Assembly: GCF_009738225.1 (NCBI RefSeq)
Contig: NZ_CP018187.1
Coordinates: 196,501-260,500, forward strand
Direction: 5' to 3'
Origin: Streptococcus salivarius
Lineage (GTDB): Bacteria; Bacillota; Bacilli; Lactobacillales; Streptococcaceae
DNA length: 64,000 nt
The notes below the pieces were generated by a model that worked only from the letters and a program-made list of their open reading frames with translations, was not told the DNA's origin and searched no databases. Each line of letters starts with the position of its first letter. Position 1 is the stretch's first letter. The translations under genes were made by a program, and so were the position numbers. Positions 29,651 through 37,416 of the stretch are shown in pieces.

Positions 29651-30460
29651 TTAGTTTAGGACATGCTCTGTAATAGCTTGAGCCACACCATGTTCATCAT
29701 TTGAAGTCGTTACTAAGTTTGCTGTTTCCTTGACCCCTTCAGGTGCATTGCCCATAGCAATTCCCAGGCCAGCTAGAGCCAGCATAGGACTGTCGTTGAA
29801 GTTATCTCCGATTGTCATGACTTCTTCAAGAGGAAGGTCGTAATATTTGGCAACCTCGATGAGAGCGTGTTCCTTAGAAACATGTTTGGCTGTGACTTCA
29901 AGGTAGTTATCTTTGGATAAGTAGAAGGCTGTCTGTGTAAAATCCATGCTTAGGAGTTTTTGATGGAGGTCCTGAATAACTTCAGGCTCATCAATCAACA
30001 AAAGCTTGTGGATAGGAGGCTCTGAATCTGAGACCGTGTCTTGCAGCTCCTTAATCATAGGAGATTCACCCGTGATGCTTCCTTCCAACTGAGACCATTT
30101 GTCTAGTTTGTTGGTAATCCAGTCCTTGCCAGAGTAGATATTCACAGAGACACTTGGATAATCTGTGGATAAGTAGCTAAGAAGTTCTTGAATTTCAGCT
30201 TTATCCACAGGGTGTTGGATGATAGTACGGTCACCCTCAAGTACTAAGGCGCCGTTGTAGCAGGCGATGGGATTGTCATGAAGTCCCAGTTTATGAGCGA
30301 TTGGTTGCATTCCTAGTGGAGAACGGGCAGAAGCTAAAACAAAGGGAATATTTGCCTTTTCAAGCTCTGGCATTACCTCAATCAGTTGTTCATCCACCTG
30401 GTGGTTACTAGTGAGAATAGTGCCATCAATGTCACTGATAATCAAACGGATATTATTCAT
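29651..30460 (-). CDS. Cof-type HAD-family phosphatase
   Basis: A 269-residue haloacid dehalogenase-type hydrolase of the Cof subfamily. It has the nucleophile motif ISDIDGTIL at the N-terminus, a C2B cap in the middle, and the C-terminal VMTIGDNFNDSPMLALAG with the metal-binding Asp pair. Such enzymes dephosphorylate sugar phosphates or cofactors. AAAGGA precedes the ATG chosen at 30460. The start overlaps the DeoR regulator stop by eight bases, so the regulator and enzyme are co-expressed and the substrate may be the regulator's ligand. Confidence 0.88.
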   Translation of the reverse strand: MNNIRLIISDIDGTILTSNHQVDEQLIEVMPELEKANIPFVLASARSPLGMQPIAHKLGLHDNPIACYNGALVLEGDRTIIQHPVDKAEIQELLSYLSTDYPSVSVNIYSGKDWITNKLDKWSQLEGSITGESPMIKELQDTVSDSEPPIHKLLLIDEPEVIQDLHQKLLSMDFTQTAFYLSKDNYLEVTAKHVSKEHALIEVAKYYDLPLEEVMTIGDNFNDSPMLALAGLGIAMGNAPEGVKETANLVTTSNDEHGVAQAITEHVLN

Positions 30461-31220
30461 AATCGCTATCCTTTCCATCATATAAAATCGTTACTCTGTC
30501 TTTAAGGGCTTCGACCAAATCAGGATCAGGTTTTTTATCTGTAATCCAGTAGTCAAAGTCTTTAATCTTACCCAAGATATATTTGGAATGTTTTTCATAC
30601 TTGTCTGATTCAGCAATAAGAACCTTGGTTCGGGCAGCCTGCATGGCCAGTTGCTTAACAGCAACATCCTCCTCGTCCTCATAACTGACCACTCCTTGAT
30701 TGAGACTAGCCGCTCCAAAGAAGGCTAAGTCAAATTGTAGATGTTGCAAGAGCTGGGCTTCGTGAAGCGAATAGTAGAAGCGGTTTTTACTGTAAAATCT
30801 TCCTCCCAAGAGATGGAAGTCAACGCCTTCTTTGCCACTTAGGACCAAGGCGTTGTCCAAAGAGTGGGAGTAGATAGTGACCTTCTTAGTCAATTTTTGT
30901 GAGACTTCAAGCATCAAGGTAGAGACATCGAAAAAGAGTAGAGATTGGTCTTTGACCAAGCTAAGCGCTAGATCTGCCATTTTTTTCTTGTCTTCAGTGA
31001 GTCCTTTCTGACGTTCTTGGAAGCCTAGAACAGTGGTATTTTTAACTGGAAGAATGCCACCATGGGTACGTTGAGCCAGATTCCTCTGGCTGAGACAGTC
31101 GAAATCTCTTCTGACAGTGTCTTTGGAAACTCCTAATTCATCAACCATTTCCTTGACAGATAGGTTTCCCCTCTCTTCCAAGAGTGTTAATATTTTCTCT
31201 AATCGTTGCTCCTGATACAT
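30453..31220 (-). CDS. DeoR/GlpR-family transcriptional regulator
   Basis: A 255-residue sugar-phosphate-responsive repressor. The N-terminal winged helix (residues 1-57) has the family signature SVKEMVDELGVSKDTVRRDFDCL, and the C-terminal DeoRC domain (about 75-235) has LLGG and FFGAASLNQG. It is the first gene of a two-gene minus-strand unit with a HAD phosphatase. Reading the minus strand, TATACT and a TTG-type -35 lie about 30 bases before the start. The spacer to leuS has A-rich repeats holding GCGCAAAA and ACGCAAAA that could be its operator. Confidence 0.88.
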   Translation of the reverse strand: MYQEQRLEKILTLLEERGNLSVKEMVDELGVSKDTVRRDFDCLSQRNLAQRTHGGILPVKNTTVLGFQERQKGLTEDKKKMADLALSLVKDQSLLFFDVSTLMLEVSQKLTKKVTIYSHSLDNALVLSGKEGVDFHLLGGRFYSKNRFYYSLHEAQLLQHLQFDLAFFGAASLNQGVVSYEDEEDVAVKQLAMQAARTKVLIAESDKYEKHSKYILGKIKDFDYWITDKKPDPDLVEALKDRVTILYDGKDSDYE

Positions 31221-31378
31221 GAGTCACCTTCTTTCTGATACTAGTATAGCATCTTTTTGCTTTTCCACAATAAAAAAGCGCAAAAAAACTTAAAAAGAAT
31301 GAAAAGAACGCAAAACAGACTCAGGTGAATTTGCCTCTTAAAGTTCCCTTATCATCTTTAAAAATCCCTCAAAAATGC

Positions 31379-31384
31379 TATAAT
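31379..31384 (+). promoter_or_regulatory. leuS promoter -10 element
   Basis: TATAAT lies 29 bases before the leuS start, with a weak T/A-rich -35 about 16 bases upstream. No T-box leader is present in the short intergenic region. Confidence 0.6.
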
Positions 31385-31413
31385 AGAAGCATTACGAATA
31401 TTGGAGAGAAACC

Positions 31414-33915
31414 ATGAGTTTTTACAATCATAAAGAAATCGAGCCTAAGTGGCAAAAATACTGGGCTGACAATCACACTTTTAAGACAGGAACTGATGCC
31501 TCAAAACCTAAGTTTTATGCGCTTGACATGTTCCCTTACCCATCTGGAGCGGGTCTTCACGTAGGACACCCAGAAGGATACACAGCGACTGATATCCTCA
31601 GCCGTTTCAAACGTGCACAAGGCTATAACGTCCTTCACCCAATGGGATGGGATGCCTTTGGTTTGCCTGCAGAGCAATATGCTATGGATACAGGGAATGA
31701 CCCAGCAGAATTCACAGCGGAAAACATTGCCAACTTCAAACGCCAAATCAATGCGCTTGGATTCTCTTACGACTGGGATCGCGAAGTCAACACAACAGAT
31801 CCAAACTACTACAAATGGACGCAATGGATTTTCACTAAGCTTTACGAAAAAGGTTTGGCCTATGAAGCTGAAGTGCCAGTAAACTGGGTTGAAGAATTGG
31901 GAACAGCCATCGCCAACGAAGAAGTCCTTCCTGATGGAACGTCTGAGCGTGGAGGCTATCCAGTTGTCCGTAAACCAATGCGCCAATGGATGCTTAAAAT
32001 TACTGCCTATGCTGAGCGTTTGCTCAATGACTTGGATGACCTTGATTGGCCAGAGTCTATCAAGGACATGCAACGCAACTGGATTGGTAAATCAACTGGT
32101 GCTAATGTCACCTTCAAAGTGAAAGGAACAGACAAGGAATTCACCGTCTTTACCACTCGTCCTGATACCCTTTTTGGTGCAACTTTCACTGTCTTGGCTC
32201 CTGAGCATGACTTGGTAGATGCTATCACAAGTCCTGAACAAGCTGAGGCTGTAGCTGATTACAAACACCAAGCTAGCCTTAAATCAGACTTGGCTCGTAC
32301 AGACCTTGCCAAGGAAAAGACAGGGGTTTGGACTGGCGCTTATGCCGTAAACCCTGTCAATGGTAAAGAAATTCCAATCTGGATTGCTGACTATGTTCTT
32401 GCTAGCTACGGAACAGGTGCTGTTATGGCCGTACCTGCTCACGATGAGCGTGACTGGGAATTTGCTAAACAGTTTGACCTTCCAATTGTAGAAGTGCTCG
32501 AAGGTGGCAACGTTGAAGAAGCTGCTTACACAGAAGACGGCCTTCACGTCAACTCTGACTTCTTGAACGGTCTTAACAAAGAAGAAGCGATTGCCAAAAT
32601 CGTGGCTTGGTTGGAAGAAAAAGGCTTTGGTCAAGAAAAAATCACTTACCGTCTTCGTGACTGGCTCTTTAGCCGTCAACGTTACTGGGGTGAACCAATC
32701 CCAATCATTCATTGGGAAGATGGTACTTCAACAGCCGTTCCAGAAAGTGACCTCCCACTTGTCTTGCCTGTAACCAAGGATATCCGCCCTTCAGGTACTG
32801 GTGAAAGCCCATTGGCTAACTTGACAGACTGGCTTGAAGTGACTCGTGAAGATGGTGTCAAAGGTCGTCGTGAGACCAATACCATGCCACAATGGGCAGG
32901 TTCAAGCTGGTACTACCTCCGCTATATCGATCCACATAACACAGAAAAATTGGCTGATGAGGATCTACTCAAACAATGGTTGCCAGTCGATATCTACGTG
33001 GGTGGTGCAGAACACGCTGTGCTCCACTTGCTTTACGCTCGTTTCTGGCATAAATTCCTCTATGACCTTGGTGTCGTTCCAACTAAGGAACCATTCCAAA
33101 AACTCTTTAACCAAGGAATGATCTTGGGAACTAGCTACCGTGACCACCGTGGTGCTCTTGTGGCGACTGACAAGGTTGAAAAACGTGATGGTTCATTCTT
33201 CCACATGGAAACAGGGGAAGAATTGGAGCAAGCACCAGCTAAGATGTCTAAATCCCTCAAGAACGTAGTTAACCCAGACGATGTGGTGGAACAATACGGT
33301 GCTGATACCCTTCGTGTCTATGAAATGTTCATGGGACCACTTGATGCTTCAATCGCTTGGTCTGAAGAAGGTCTAGAAGGAAGCCGTAAGTTCCTCGACC
33401 GTGTTTACCGTTTGATCACAAGTAAAGAAATCGTTGCGGAAAACAATGGCGCTCTTGACAAGGTTTATAACGAAACGGTTAAATCTGTCACAGAGCAAAT
33501 CGAGTCTATGAAATTCAACACAGCCATTGCCCAACTCATGGTCTTTGTCAATGCAGCTAACAAGGAAGATGAACTCTATGTGGATTACGCCAAAGGCTTT
33601 ATCCAATTGATCGCTCCATTTGCGCCTCACTTGGCAGAAGAACTCTGGCAAACAGTTGCAGCAACAGGTGAGTCAATCTCTTATGTAGCTTGGCCAACAT
33701 GGGACGAAAGCAAATTGGTTGAAGACGAAATCGAAATCGTTGTTCAAATCAAAGGTAAAGTCCGTGCCAAATTGATGGTCGCTAAAGATCTTTCACGCGA
33801 AGAGTTGCAAGAAGTAGCTCTTGCTAACGAAAAAGTCAAAGCAGAGATCGATGGCAAGGAAATTGTGAAGGTGATTAGTGTACCTAATAAACTCGTTAAT
33901 ATTGTCGTTAAATAA
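31414..33915 (+). CDS. leuS: Leucyl-tRNA synthetase
   Basis: An 833-residue class I synthetase. The HIGH-type motif is [10 protein letters not shown] near residue 46-55, the CP1 editing domain includes [12 protein letters not shown], and the KMSKS motif reads KMSKSLKN. The protein ends [18 protein letters not shown] precedes the ATG. The codons of the last ten residues are part of a 15-bp inverted repeat that runs across the stop, and two further copies of this end lie downstream. Confidence 0.97.
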   Translation: MSFYNHKEIEPKWQKYWADNHTFKTGTDASKPKFYALDMFPYPSGAGLHVGHPEGYTATDILSRFKRAQGYNVLHPMGWDAFGLPAEQYAMDTGNDPAEFTAENIANFKRQINALGFSYDWDREVNTTDPNYYKWTQWIFTKLYEKGLAYEAEVPVNWVEELGTAIANEEVLPDGTSERGGYPVVRKPMRQWMLKITAYAERLLNDLDDLDWPESIKDMQRNWIGKSTGANVTFKVKGTDKEFTVFTTRPDTLFGATFTVLAPEHDLVDAITSPEQAEAVADYKHQASLKSDLARTDLAKEKTGVWTGAYAVNPVNGKEIPIWIADYVLASYGTGAVMAVPAHDERDWEFAKQFDLPIVEVLEGGNVEEAAYTEDGLHVNSDFLNGLNKEEAIAKIVAWLEEKGFGQEKITYRLRDWLFSRQRYWGEPIPIIHWEDGTSTAVPESDLPLVLPVTKDIRPSGTGESPLANLTDWLEVTREDGVKGRRETNTMPQWAGSSWYYLRYIDPHNTEKLADEDLLKQWLPVDIYVGGAEHAVLHLLYARFWHKFLYDLGVVPTKEPFQKLFNQGMILGTSYRDHRGALVATDKVEKRDGSFFHMETGEELEQAPAKMSKSLKNVVNPDDVVEQYGADTLRVYEMFMGPLDASIAWSEEGLEGSRKFLDRVYRLITSKEIVAENNGALDKVYNETVKSVTEQIESMKFNTAIAQLMVFVNAANKEDELYVDYAKGFIQLIAPFAPHLAEELWQTVAATGESISYVAWPTWDESKLVEDEIEIVVQIKGKVRAKLMVAKDLSREELQEVALANEKVKAEIDGKEIVKVISVPNKLVNIVVK

Positions 33916-34084
33916 CGAGTTTATTAGCCTTATCTGCTACCTTCAACAGTCCACTGGACTATTGAAGCCGAACAAACTTGTCAACATTGTTGTGAAATAA
34001 CCGATTTATTTGTTCATGCTCAACCTCAAACAGTTTCCCAAACTGTTTGAGCCTAATAAACTTGTTAACATTGTTGTGAAATAA
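33883..34084 (+). repeat. Three copies of the leuS 3' coding end
   Basis: The last ten leuS codons plus stop (33883-33915) recur at 33968-34000 and 34052-34084, 84-85 bases apart. All three encode [10 protein letters not shown] followed by TAA, but differ only at synonymous third positions. The two extra copies have no attached gene. Hairpins lie between the copies, the second being a perfect 12-bp stem (CTCAAACAGTTT with AAACTGTTTGAG). Confidence 0.85.
33884..33927 (+). repeat. 15-bp inverted repeat across the leuS stop codon
   Basis: CTAATAAACTCGTTA (33884-33898) and TAACGAGTTTATTAG (33913-33927) are perfect complements with a 14-base loop. There is no T run, so it is not a standard terminator. 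Confidence 0.85.
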
Positions 34085-34092
34085 AAGTGAAT

Positions 34093-34122
34093 CCTTCAGA
34101 GCTAAGCTCTGGAGGAGTTTTT
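34093..34122 (+). terminator. Terminator after the leuS end copies
   Basis: CCTTCAGAGC and GCTCTGGAGG form a 10-bp stem with a three-base loop and five T residues. Confidence 0.85.
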
Positions 34123-34129
34123 ACTCTTC

Positions 34130-34169
34130 TTGACAAGAAAACGCTATTTTGTTAATATCATTAACAAAA
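34130..34169 (+). promoter_or_regulatory. marR promoter with palindromic operator
   Basis: TTGACA (34130-34135) and TAATAT (34153-34158) are 17 bp apart. TTTTGTTAAT (34147-34156) and ATTAACAAAA (34160-34169) form a perfect inverted repeat over the -10. Its core TTGTTAA-N5-TTAACAA recurs before the next gene. Confidence 0.8.
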
Positions 34170-34180
34170 AGAAGGAAACT

Positions 34181-34636
34181 ATGAATAAGAAAGAACTGCA
34201 TAAGTTTAATAATCGTTTTAACAGCTTTGTCTTAGCCTTTGAACGGTTGAAAAAGAATCAGCATAGAAATAGTATTGATAAATCAATCACTATTAATGAA
34301 GTCCATTTGATTGACCTGATAGGTCGAAATCAGCCTGTGAATCTAGTAAAATTATCTGAGTTACTTGAAGTATCAAGGAGTGCCGTTACTCAGAGTGTTA
34401 GACGTTTAACCAAGAAAGACCTCGTTGCTTTTGAATTTGCACCGGATAATGAAAAAAATAAATATCTGATATTATCCAAAAAAGGGGTTGACGTTTTTAA
34501 CGTCCATAAAGAGCAGCAAGAACATATTGAAAAAACCATTTTTTCAGTTTTAAGAAACTATAGTGAAGCGGACCTTCAAATGGTTATGAAACTGATGGAT
34601 GATGTTGAACAGGTATGGCGAGAGTTACCGTGGTAA
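34181..34636 (+). CDS. MarR-family transcriptional regulator
   Basis: A 151-residue winged-helix regulator. The recognition part is LVKLSELLEVSRSAVTQSVRRLTKKDLVAFEF (about residues 58-88), followed by a beta-wing with PDNEKNKYLILSKKG. The GAAGGAA site before the ATG at 34181 decides the start; an earlier in-frame start lies inside the operator. It most likely represses itself and the hydrolase gene downstream through identical palindromes. It lacks the metal-site residues seen in AdcR. The ligand is unknown. Confidence 0.88.
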   Translation: MNKKELHKFNNRFNSFVLAFERLKKNQHRNSIDKSITINEVHLIDLIGRNQPVNLVKLSELLEVSRSAVTQSVRRLTKKDLVAFEFAPDNEKNKYLILSKKGVDVFNVHKEQQEHIEKTIFSVLRNYSEADLQMVMKLMDDVEQVWRELPW

Positions 34637-34661
34637 AAGTCACGGTAATTTTAAAACAATA

Positions 34662-34680
34662 TTGTTAATTATGTTAACAA
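34662..34680 (+). promoter_or_regulatory. Second MarR-type operator, upstream of the hydrolase gene
   Basis: TTGTTAA (34662-34668) and TTAACAA (34674-34680) with a five-base spacer exactly repeat the core of the palindrome before the marR gene. Confidence 0.75.
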
Positions 34681-34693
34681 AAAAGAGGAAGAT

Positions 34694-35926
34694 ATGAATA
34701 TACAAATGGAATTTATCTCAGAGTCTGAGTTGGCAGACGAATCTTTTAGTATTGTCATCGATGGCTTAAACCCAAGAGAAACATATCGAGTCGAAATGTT
34801 TCTATCCGATTATTATTGTATCAATGCTCCCATGCTTTTAGCTCATGATGGTTTATGGAAATCAACAGCGACTTTTGTATCAGATAAGAATGGTATTATT
34901 GATATGTCACAAACTCCATCTTGTTCCGGATCTTATGAAGGTATTTCAACAATGGGATTATTTTTTAATGCAAAGCCCTTGACCAATAAGAGAAAGAAAC
35001 TTCCAAACTCTCTTTCTGAAATTCCCTTATTAGATCATTTTTTTGTGGATATCAAAATTATGCAAGGAAATACTGTCATTGCAGAGAGAACTTTCACAAG
35101 ACATTACATGAGTTCGCAAATTAGTCATAAAGATATTTACGGGAGATATTTTCAAGGGAGACTCTTTTATGATAAAAAGGCAATAAAAACACCAGCATTG
35201 ATTATTGTGAGCGGTAGTGAAGGACGGATTGAAAAGGCACAGAATATAGCTCAGCTTTTATCTTCTAGAGGTTATATTTGCCTAGCAATTGCCTACTTTG
35301 GTTTAGAGGGGTTACCAAAACATTTGGAACGTATTCCTTTAGAGTGCCTTGTGGAAGCGAAGGATTATCTACGTAAGCATCCTCAAGTAGATAGTGAAAA
35401 AATTGGAATCTATGGACGGTCTAAGGGGGCAGAGTTGGTTTTAGCTGAGGAGAGCCTTTTTAATGACATTCAATGTTTGGTACTAAATTCACCCTCTGAT
35501 GTGGTGTATGAAGGGATAGAAGGGAAATGGAACTCTCATACTTCTTCTTGGACGCATTTGCAAAAAGAACTTCCCTATCAAAAGTTTCGACTTAGAGATT
35601 ATCTGTTCAGCAAACTTTTTAGAAAACCTATCCCTAAAGATTGCTCTGCTAGGATAGACATTAGTAAACTCTCTTCGCCAATTTTATTGCTCGGAAGTAC
35701 TGTTGATGAAATATGGGATGCCTCATCAGCAATTGATGATATTATCTCGCATTATAAAGGACACTACATTACCTTTAAAAAATATCATGAAACAGGTCAC
35801 ATGTTGACAGTGGCTTATCAACCAAATCACCGTTATCGAAAAGATTGGCGTTTATTGATGAAAGAGAGTAAGGACTCTTGGCTGGCTACGATTCATTTTT
35901 TTGATAGGCATTTGAAGAAGCAATAA
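34694..35926 (+). CDS. Acyl-CoA thioesterase/BAAT-family alpha/beta hydrolase
   Basis: A 410-residue protein with an N-terminal beta-sandwich (about 1-140) like the BAAT/acyl-CoA thioesterase domain and a C-terminal alpha/beta hydrolase. The nucleophile motif is GIYGRSKGAEL with Ser near residue 238. A likely acid is the Asp in STVDEIWD and a likely base the His in YHETGHML. Ser rather than Cys at the nucleophile suggests hydrolase rather than N-acyltransferase activity. GAGGAAG precedes the ATG. A MarR-type palindrome lies 14 bases upstream. The substrate is unknown. Confidence 0.8.
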   Translation: MNIQMEFISESELADESFSIVIDGLNPRETYRVEMFLSDYYCINAPMLLAHDGLWKSTATFVSDKNGIIDMSQTPSCSGSYEGISTMGLFFNAKPLTNKRKKLPNSLSEIPLLDHFFVDIKIMQGNTVIAERTFTRHYMSSQISHKDIYGRYFQGRLFYDKKAIKTPALIIVSGSEGRIEKAQNIAQLLSSRGYICLAIAYFGLEGLPKHLERIPLECLVEAKDYLRKHPQVDSEKIGIYGRSKGAELVLAEESLFNDIQCLVLNSPSDVVYEGIEGKWNSHTSSWTHLQKELPYQKFRLRDYLFSKLFRKPIPKDCSARIDISKLSSPILLLGSTVDEIWDASSAIDDIISHYKGHYITFKKYHETGHMLTVAYQPNHRYRKDWRLLMKESKDSWLATIHFFDRHLKKQ

Positions 35927-35942
35927 AAATAGCTTATAAATA

Positions 35943-35951
35943 TGCTATAAT
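35943..35951 (+). promoter_or_regulatory. Extended -10 promoter of the yjdF RNA
   Basis: TGCTATAAT is an extended -10 placed directly after the hydrolase gene and before the structured leader. Confidence 0.6.
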
Positions 35952-35957
35952 AGTCCC

Positions 35958-36067
35958 AACTAAGATAAAAACACAGTTCTGGTTGGTAGTCCAGACGTAG
36001 GCAAGCCTATCAGTAACCTTCCTCCTTGGTTGTCCATTCTTAGGGATAGATTTAAGGAGGTGCTGTC
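35958..36067 (+). ncRNA. Probable yjdF riboswitch
   Basis: The 110-base leader of a yjdF homologue is rich in short complementary segments. CCTCCTT at 36021-36027 is the perfect complement of the ribosome site AAGGAGG at 36054-36060, and CTGG/CCAG and TAGGC/GCCTA pairs lie further upstream. The yjdF RNA motif is known to sit in front of yjdF genes in Firmicutes and to sense azaaromatic compounds by controlling translation. The call comes from gene context and anti-ribosome-site pairing; a covariance search was not possible. Confidence 0.65.
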
Positions 36068-36481
36068 GTGGAAACAATTTCAATTGGATTGACAGTTTAT
36101 TTTGAAGATGGATTTTGGCATGGTTTGTTCGAACAAGTGTATCTAGAAACTTATCAAGTTTGTCGTGTGACATTTGGTCAGGAGCCAAAAGATGATGAAA
36201 TTCTAGAGATCTTACAGACTCAGTTTACTCAATTATCTTTTAGTCCAGAAGCTATAGTTAAGCAACATGTAAAAGTCAAGAATCCTAAACGATTACAGCG
36301 AATGGTGAAGAAACAAGTAAATCAGAAAGTTTCTTCCAAGTCGAAAGAACTATTGCAGTTGCAGTATGAGGAAAGGAAAAAGATTTCAAAACATCAATCT
36401 AGTGTCCAAAAGCAATTGCTCAAACAAGAGAAATTTGAACGCAAACAGCAAAAACGAAGAGAGAAGCACAAAGGTCACTAG
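36068..36481 (+). CDS. yjdF: YjdF-family protein (DUF2992)
   Basis: A 137-residue protein. Residues 1-60 form the conserved start (ISIGLTVYFEDGFWHGLFEQ, then an RVTFGQEPKDDEILE segment), and the last 70 residues are a very basic Lys/Gln-rich tail. The start is GTG with AAGGAGG seven bases upstream. The family has no established biochemical role; its leader RNA is a riboswitch for azaaromatic ligands, which suggests a part in handling toxic aromatic compounds. A bidirectional terminator follows. Confidence 0.85.
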   Translation: METISIGLTVYFEDGFWHGLFEQVYLETYQVCRVTFGQEPKDDEILEILQTQFTQLSFSPEAIVKQHVKVKNPKRLQRMVKKQVNQKVSSKSKELLQLQYEERKKISKHQSSVQKQLLKQEKFERKQQKRREKHKGH

Positions 36482-36504
36482 TGACTTTCTCTTTCATAAA
36501 ATAG

Positions 36505-36538
36505 AACAGCTCTTTTCGTATAAAAAGAGCTGTTTTTA
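36505..36538. terminator. Bidirectional terminator between yjdF and the YciI gene
   Basis: AACAGCTCTTTT and AAAAGAGCTGTT form a perfect 12-bp stem; T residues follow on the plus strand and T-rich sequence on the minus strand. Confidence 0.9.
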
Positions 36539-36580
36539 CTTGTGTTGAAAATTCCTTTTGTATATAGATTCCTAATAAAC

Positions 36581-36886
36581 CTACTTGTCGTCAAAAGATT
36601 TACTGACGATAGTTTCAAATTCTGGACAATATTTACTTGCCTCAAATTCAATAATCTCATATTGAGCAATCTCATTTTGATAGAATGGATCGTGTGTAAT
36701 GATTTCTTGAACGGCTTCTTTATTTTTAGCTCTCATGAGAATGATACCGCCGGTTCTTGGATTTTTTCTTCCAGATGCGATAAAAAGACCTTTTGTATAA
36801 TACTGATTTAAAAAATCTATGTGTTTTTCTAAGTGTTTTTCAACTTCATCAAGGGACTTTATATAGGTAAGATTTACAATAAACAT
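36581..36886 (-). CDS. YciI-family protein
   Basis: A 101-residue protein with the ferredoxin-like YciI fold. It has MFIVNLTYIKSLDEVEKHLEKHIDFL with the conserved His, then FIASGRKNPRTGGIILM and the HDPFYQNEIAQYEIIEF segment with the His-Asp pair. Family members are small dehydratase- or oxygenase-like proteins of unknown substrate. It is divergent from an HxlR regulator that probably controls it, with 87 bases between them. Confidence 0.87.
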   Translation of the reverse strand: MFIVNLTYIKSLDEVEKHLEKHIDFLNQYYTKGLFIASGRKNPRTGGIILMRAKNKEAVQEIITHDPFYQNEIAQYEIIEFEASKYCPEFETIVSKSFDDK

Positions 36887-36917
36887 AAGTGACTCCTTTA
36901 AAATAAATGATAAATAG

Positions 36918-36951
36918 ATTATAATACTTTACAAACTACCTGAATAGTAGG
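36918..36951. promoter_or_regulatory. Divergent promoter region with HxlR-type palindrome
   Basis: ATTATAAT at 36918-36925 reads as a -10 element on either strand. CTAC and GTAG arms (36937-36951) in ACTACCTGAATAGTAG form a short inverted repeat next to it, a plausible operator for the HxlR protein. Confidence 0.4.
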
Positions 36952-36973
36952 CACATTTTTGTAAGGAGAAAAA

Positions 36974-37291
36974 ATGTTAACAAATAAAAATTGGAACTGT
37001 AGTATGTCTCGAGTCTTAGATGTGGTTGGTGGGAAATGGAGGATGAATATATTATGGGTTATAAACAAGCATAAGAGAGTCCGTTTCAATCAATTGAGAA
37101 GAGAAGTTGAAGGGATTACAACTATCAGTTTGACACGTGGATTAGATGTTTTAATAGAGAACCAATTGATTGAGAAATATGATTATGAGTCTCTGCCTCT
37201 TCATACAGAATATGAGCTGACAGAAAAAGGGAAATCACTGATGCCGATTTTAAAGGACTTGAATCAATGGGGAAAAGAATGGTTGCAATAA
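36974..37291 (+). CDS. HxlR-family transcriptional regulator
   Basis: A 105-residue winged-helix regulator. It opens with CSMSRVLDVVGGKWRMNILW, in which Cys9 sits where HxlR/YodB proteins carry their redox-sensing Cys, and has the recognition region FNQLRREVEGITTISLTRGLDVL. AAGGAG precedes the ATG. Relatives sense aldehydes, quinones or thiol stress. It faces the YciI gene across a shared promoter region, its likely target. Confidence 0.9.
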   Translation: MLTNKNWNCSMSRVLDVVGGKWRMNILWVINKHKRVRFNQLRREVEGITTISLTRGLDVLIENQLIEKYDYESLPLHTEYELTEKGKSLMPILKDLNQWGKEWLQ

Positions 37292-37322
37292 ATTTTCTAC
37301 TTCTTTTTGTCTCTTCCATCTC

Positions 37323-37352
37323 ACCACTTGGACCCTCATTTTGACCGTTTAT
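37323..37352 (+). promoter_or_regulatory. Candidate LytTR operator (direct repeat)
   Basis: ACCGTTTAT at 37344-37352 fits the LytTR half-site pattern [TA][AC][CA]GTTN[AG][TG]. ACCACTTGG at 37323-37331 matches at seven of nine positions and is exactly 21 bases upstream. Two nine-base repeats with a 12-base gap are the usual LytTR layout. It lies before an operon that encodes a LytTR protein. Confidence 0.45.
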
Positions 37353-37355
37353 CCC

Positions 37356-37384
37356 CAAAAGTCGTTTTTATAACGGCTTTTTTG
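37356..37384 (+). terminator. Terminator after the hxlR-type gene
   Basis: AAGTCGTT and AACGGCTT arms (one G-T pair) with a short loop and six T residues. Confidence 0.75.
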
Positions 37385-37416
37385 CTAGACTGATATTGTC
37401 AAAAAGGAGAGAGAAC

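Noticed and set aside
31393..31400. TACGAATA, the competence (ComX/SigX) cin-box sequence, just before leuS
   Set aside because: It has no T-rich upstream part, lies only 13 bases before the start codon, and a normal TATAAT promoter sits upstream. leuS is not a late competence gene. Most likely chance.
31221..31413. T-box leader before leuS
   Set aside because: The non-coding gap is under 200 bases, shared with a divergent gene, and has no T-box consensus or terminator.
36476..36486. AGTCACTAGTGACT hairpin at the end of yjdF as the terminator
   Set aside because: It is followed only by a mixed pyrimidine stretch. The perfect stem at 36505-36534 is the better terminator.
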